Positions 62,780 to 64,000 of a stretch of 64,000 bases of DNA are shown here, in pieces. The translations under genes were made by a program, and so were the position numbers. The notes under the pieces are model-generated. The model ran no database searches. It saw only the letters and a program-made list of their open reading frames with translations, and had not been told where the DNA came from. The stretch's first letter is position 1. Every line of letters begins with the position of its first letter. The DNA comes from Oscillospiraceae bacterium (GTDB taxonomy: Bacteria; Bacillota; Clostridia; Lachnospirales; Lachnospiraceae). The DNA is taken from positions 62,001-126,000 of the forward strand of contig JAETOO010000005.1 of assembly GCA_021771715.1 (NCBI GenBank), given 5' to 3'.

Positions 62780-64000
62780 ATGCGGACGAGAGAGAGTCTG
62801 TGCGGAGCGAAAGATACGGCGGACGTAGTTCAGGCTGAGAAGAGACGGGATAGTGATTCTGTGAACGAGATGTATCAAGATACCTTTTTTGGGAAGAAAA
62901 TAGATCAGACTGCGCCCCCAGAATATGAAAAAAGTCAGACTGCCTATATCGGGCGTGTGGAAGTGCAGGCTGGCGGGTTTCTGTATGAGGAAGGCGGGGA
63001 GGATCTGTTGGATGACCTGAATCCGTCTCAGCGGGAGGCGGTGACGGCGACGGAGGGGTATATCCGCGTGGTTGCGGGGGCGGGCTCCGGCAAGACGCGC
63101 GCGCTTTCGAGGCGCTTTGCGTATCTGGTCAACGAGCTGGGGATTCTGCCGGGCAATATCCTCTGTGTCACATTTACGAACAAGTCTGCAAACGAGATGC
63201 AGCGCCGGATTCACAACCTGACCGGGGACAATGACACGGGCTATATCAACACCTTTCACGGGTTCTGTGTCTCGATCCTGCAGGAGGACAGCTACGCGGT
63301 GCAGTATCCGAAGAGTTTTCTCGTGCTCGACAATTCCGATATCGACGAGATGCTGAAGCTGATCTATGAGGAGCGCGGTCTGACACTGCGGGATATGACG
63401 TTTGGGAATGCGCGCGATATGATCGAGCAGCGGAAGCTGTTCAAGGAGCCGGAGTATTATCTGGATCTGATTACGATGTCGCTCGAGACGCTGCGGCAGA
63501 AATATCAGAATGCGTCCGAGCCCGGGGATATCATTTTCTATGGCTATCTGTATCAGGAGAAAAAGTGCTTCGGGCTTGACTACAATGATCTGATTAAATT
63601 TTCCCTCTATATTTTTGAACAGAGCGAGGAAATCCGGCTCAAGTGGCAGCAGCGGCTCGAATATATCATGATTGATGAGTTTCAGGATATTGACAGACTG
63701 CAGTATCAGCTGATGGAGGTGCTGTGCGGCTACCATAAGAATCTGTTTATTGTGGGTGACCCGGATCAGACGATCTACACGTGGCGCGGCGCGAATGTGA
63801 GATATCTGCTCGACTTCGACCGGGTGTTCCCCAAGGTGCGGACAATCATGATGATGCAGAACTATCGGTCGACGCCGCAGATTCTTGCTGCCGCAAACTC
63901 CTTGATTGAAAAGAATACACAGCGGTTGAAGAAAGAGCTGCTCCCGGTATTGCCGGATGGCCCGGAGGTGTACTGCCATCATGCGGCCAACGCAGAGGCA
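62780..64000 (+). CDS. UvrD/PcrA-type ATP-dependent helicase (5' part)
   Basis: The first 407 codons of a superfamily 1 helicase, cut by the window end. It has LNPSQREAV (Q motif), AGAGSGKT (Walker A, about residue 97), CVTFTNKSANEMQRR (motif Ia), INTFHGFCVSIL, IMIDEFQDID (Walker B, about residue 295), GDPDQTIYTWRGA and MMQNYRSTPQIL. The ATG at 62780 follows GGAGGAG and is in frame; the first 70 to 80 residues are a variable, polar leader. It unwinds DNA in repair and replication; it is unrelated to the glycan genes. Confidence 0.9.
   Translation, partial: MRTRESLCGAKDTADVVQAEKRRDSDSVNEMYQDTFFGKKIDQTAPPEYEKSQTAYIGRVEVQAGGFLYEEGGEDLLDDLNPSQREAVTATEGYIRVVAGAGSGKTRALSRRFAYLVNELGILPGNILCVTFTNKSANEMQRRIHNLTGDNDTGYINTFHGFCVSILQEDSYAVQYPKSFLVLDNSDIDEMLKLIYEERGLTLRDMTFGNARDMIEQRKLFKEPEYYLDLITMSLETLRQKYQNASEPGDIIFYGYLYQEKKCFGLDYNDLIKFSLYIFEQSEEIRLKWQQRLEYIMIDEFQDIDRLQYQLMEVLCGYHKNLFIVGDPDQTIYTWRGANVRYLLDFDRVFPKVRTIMMMQNYRSTPQILAAANSLIEKNTQRLKKELLPVLPDGPEVYCHHAANAEA

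Noticed and set aside
62465-63982. Minus-strand open frame of 505 codons
   Set aside because: The plus strand encodes clear UvrD helicase motifs over the same region; the minus frame crosses the tandem repeats and has no family features.

Overview
The window looks like the chromosome of an anaerobic, low-to-mid GC Firmicute, most probably a Lachnospiraceae-type Clostridium relative. This rests on strong AGGAGG-type ribosome sites with many GTG/TTG starts, a clostridial-type phosphatidylserine synthase and decarboxylase pair, a DUF4317 protein, an AAA-ATPase/PD-(D/E)XK protein and DUF2304/DUF6056-like membrane proteins. No rRNA, tRNA, CRISPR array or transposase gene was found. Almost every gene reads on the plus strand.

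Layout. (1) 153-4440: phospholipid genes (PAP2-type phosphatase, flippase-like membrane protein, pssA, psd), with a 9-bp minisatellite and a 67-bp triplicate repeat just before psd. (2) 4615-11314: glycosyltransferases and an ABC-2 exporter (Wzm/Wzt-like). The Wzt-like ATPase carries a long Glu/Lys/Arg-rich helix between its ATPase and C-terminal domains. (3) 11340-21384: a 1349-residue fusion of a pyruvyltransferase-like domain, a GT2 domain and a GT4 domain, then GDP-mannose supply genes, including a 774-residue GMP/PMI/ManA-type fusion. (4) 21455-28740: a set resembling the Gram-negative Arn system (GT-C protein, amino-sugar transaminase, sugar SDR, ATP-grasp ligase, two small EmrE-like proteins, ArnC-like GT2). 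(5) 28973-29926: a DUF2971 gene in a structured, gene-poor patch. (6) 30237-41129: a large surface protein with four repeated beta domains, GT-C proteins, GT2 enzymes and an MBOAT/AlgJ-like acylation pair. (7) 41161-49179: CDP-3,6-dideoxyhexose genes (rfbF, rfbH, rfbG) with a YerE-like ThDP enzyme and a reductase, suggesting a yersiniose-type branched sugar, plus a GtrB-like GT2 and GtrA. (8) 49316-57904: an AAA/nuclease gene, then a Dlt-like acylation set (SGNH protein, MBOAT, carrier protein, adenylating ligase) ending in an SLC13-type organic-acid transporter. (9) 58044-64000: a secreted SGNH hydrolase with Big_2-like domains, a GT-C protein, a DUF4317 protein, and a UvrD/PcrA helicase cut by the window end.

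Taken together this reads as one large cell-surface glycan locus. Cytoplasmic glycosyltransferases build a mannose-containing chain that the ABC exporter moves out. No Wzx/Wzy pair is visible. Several polyprenyl-phosphate-sugar synthase/flippase/GT-C sets, and two MBOAT-based acylation sets, probably decorate the chain outside the membrane. Base composition is mosaic: the middle (about 6.8-41 kb) is clearly AT-richer than both flanks, as expected for an exchanged surface-polysaccharide locus. All functions are inferred from motifs and neighbours; no database search was run.
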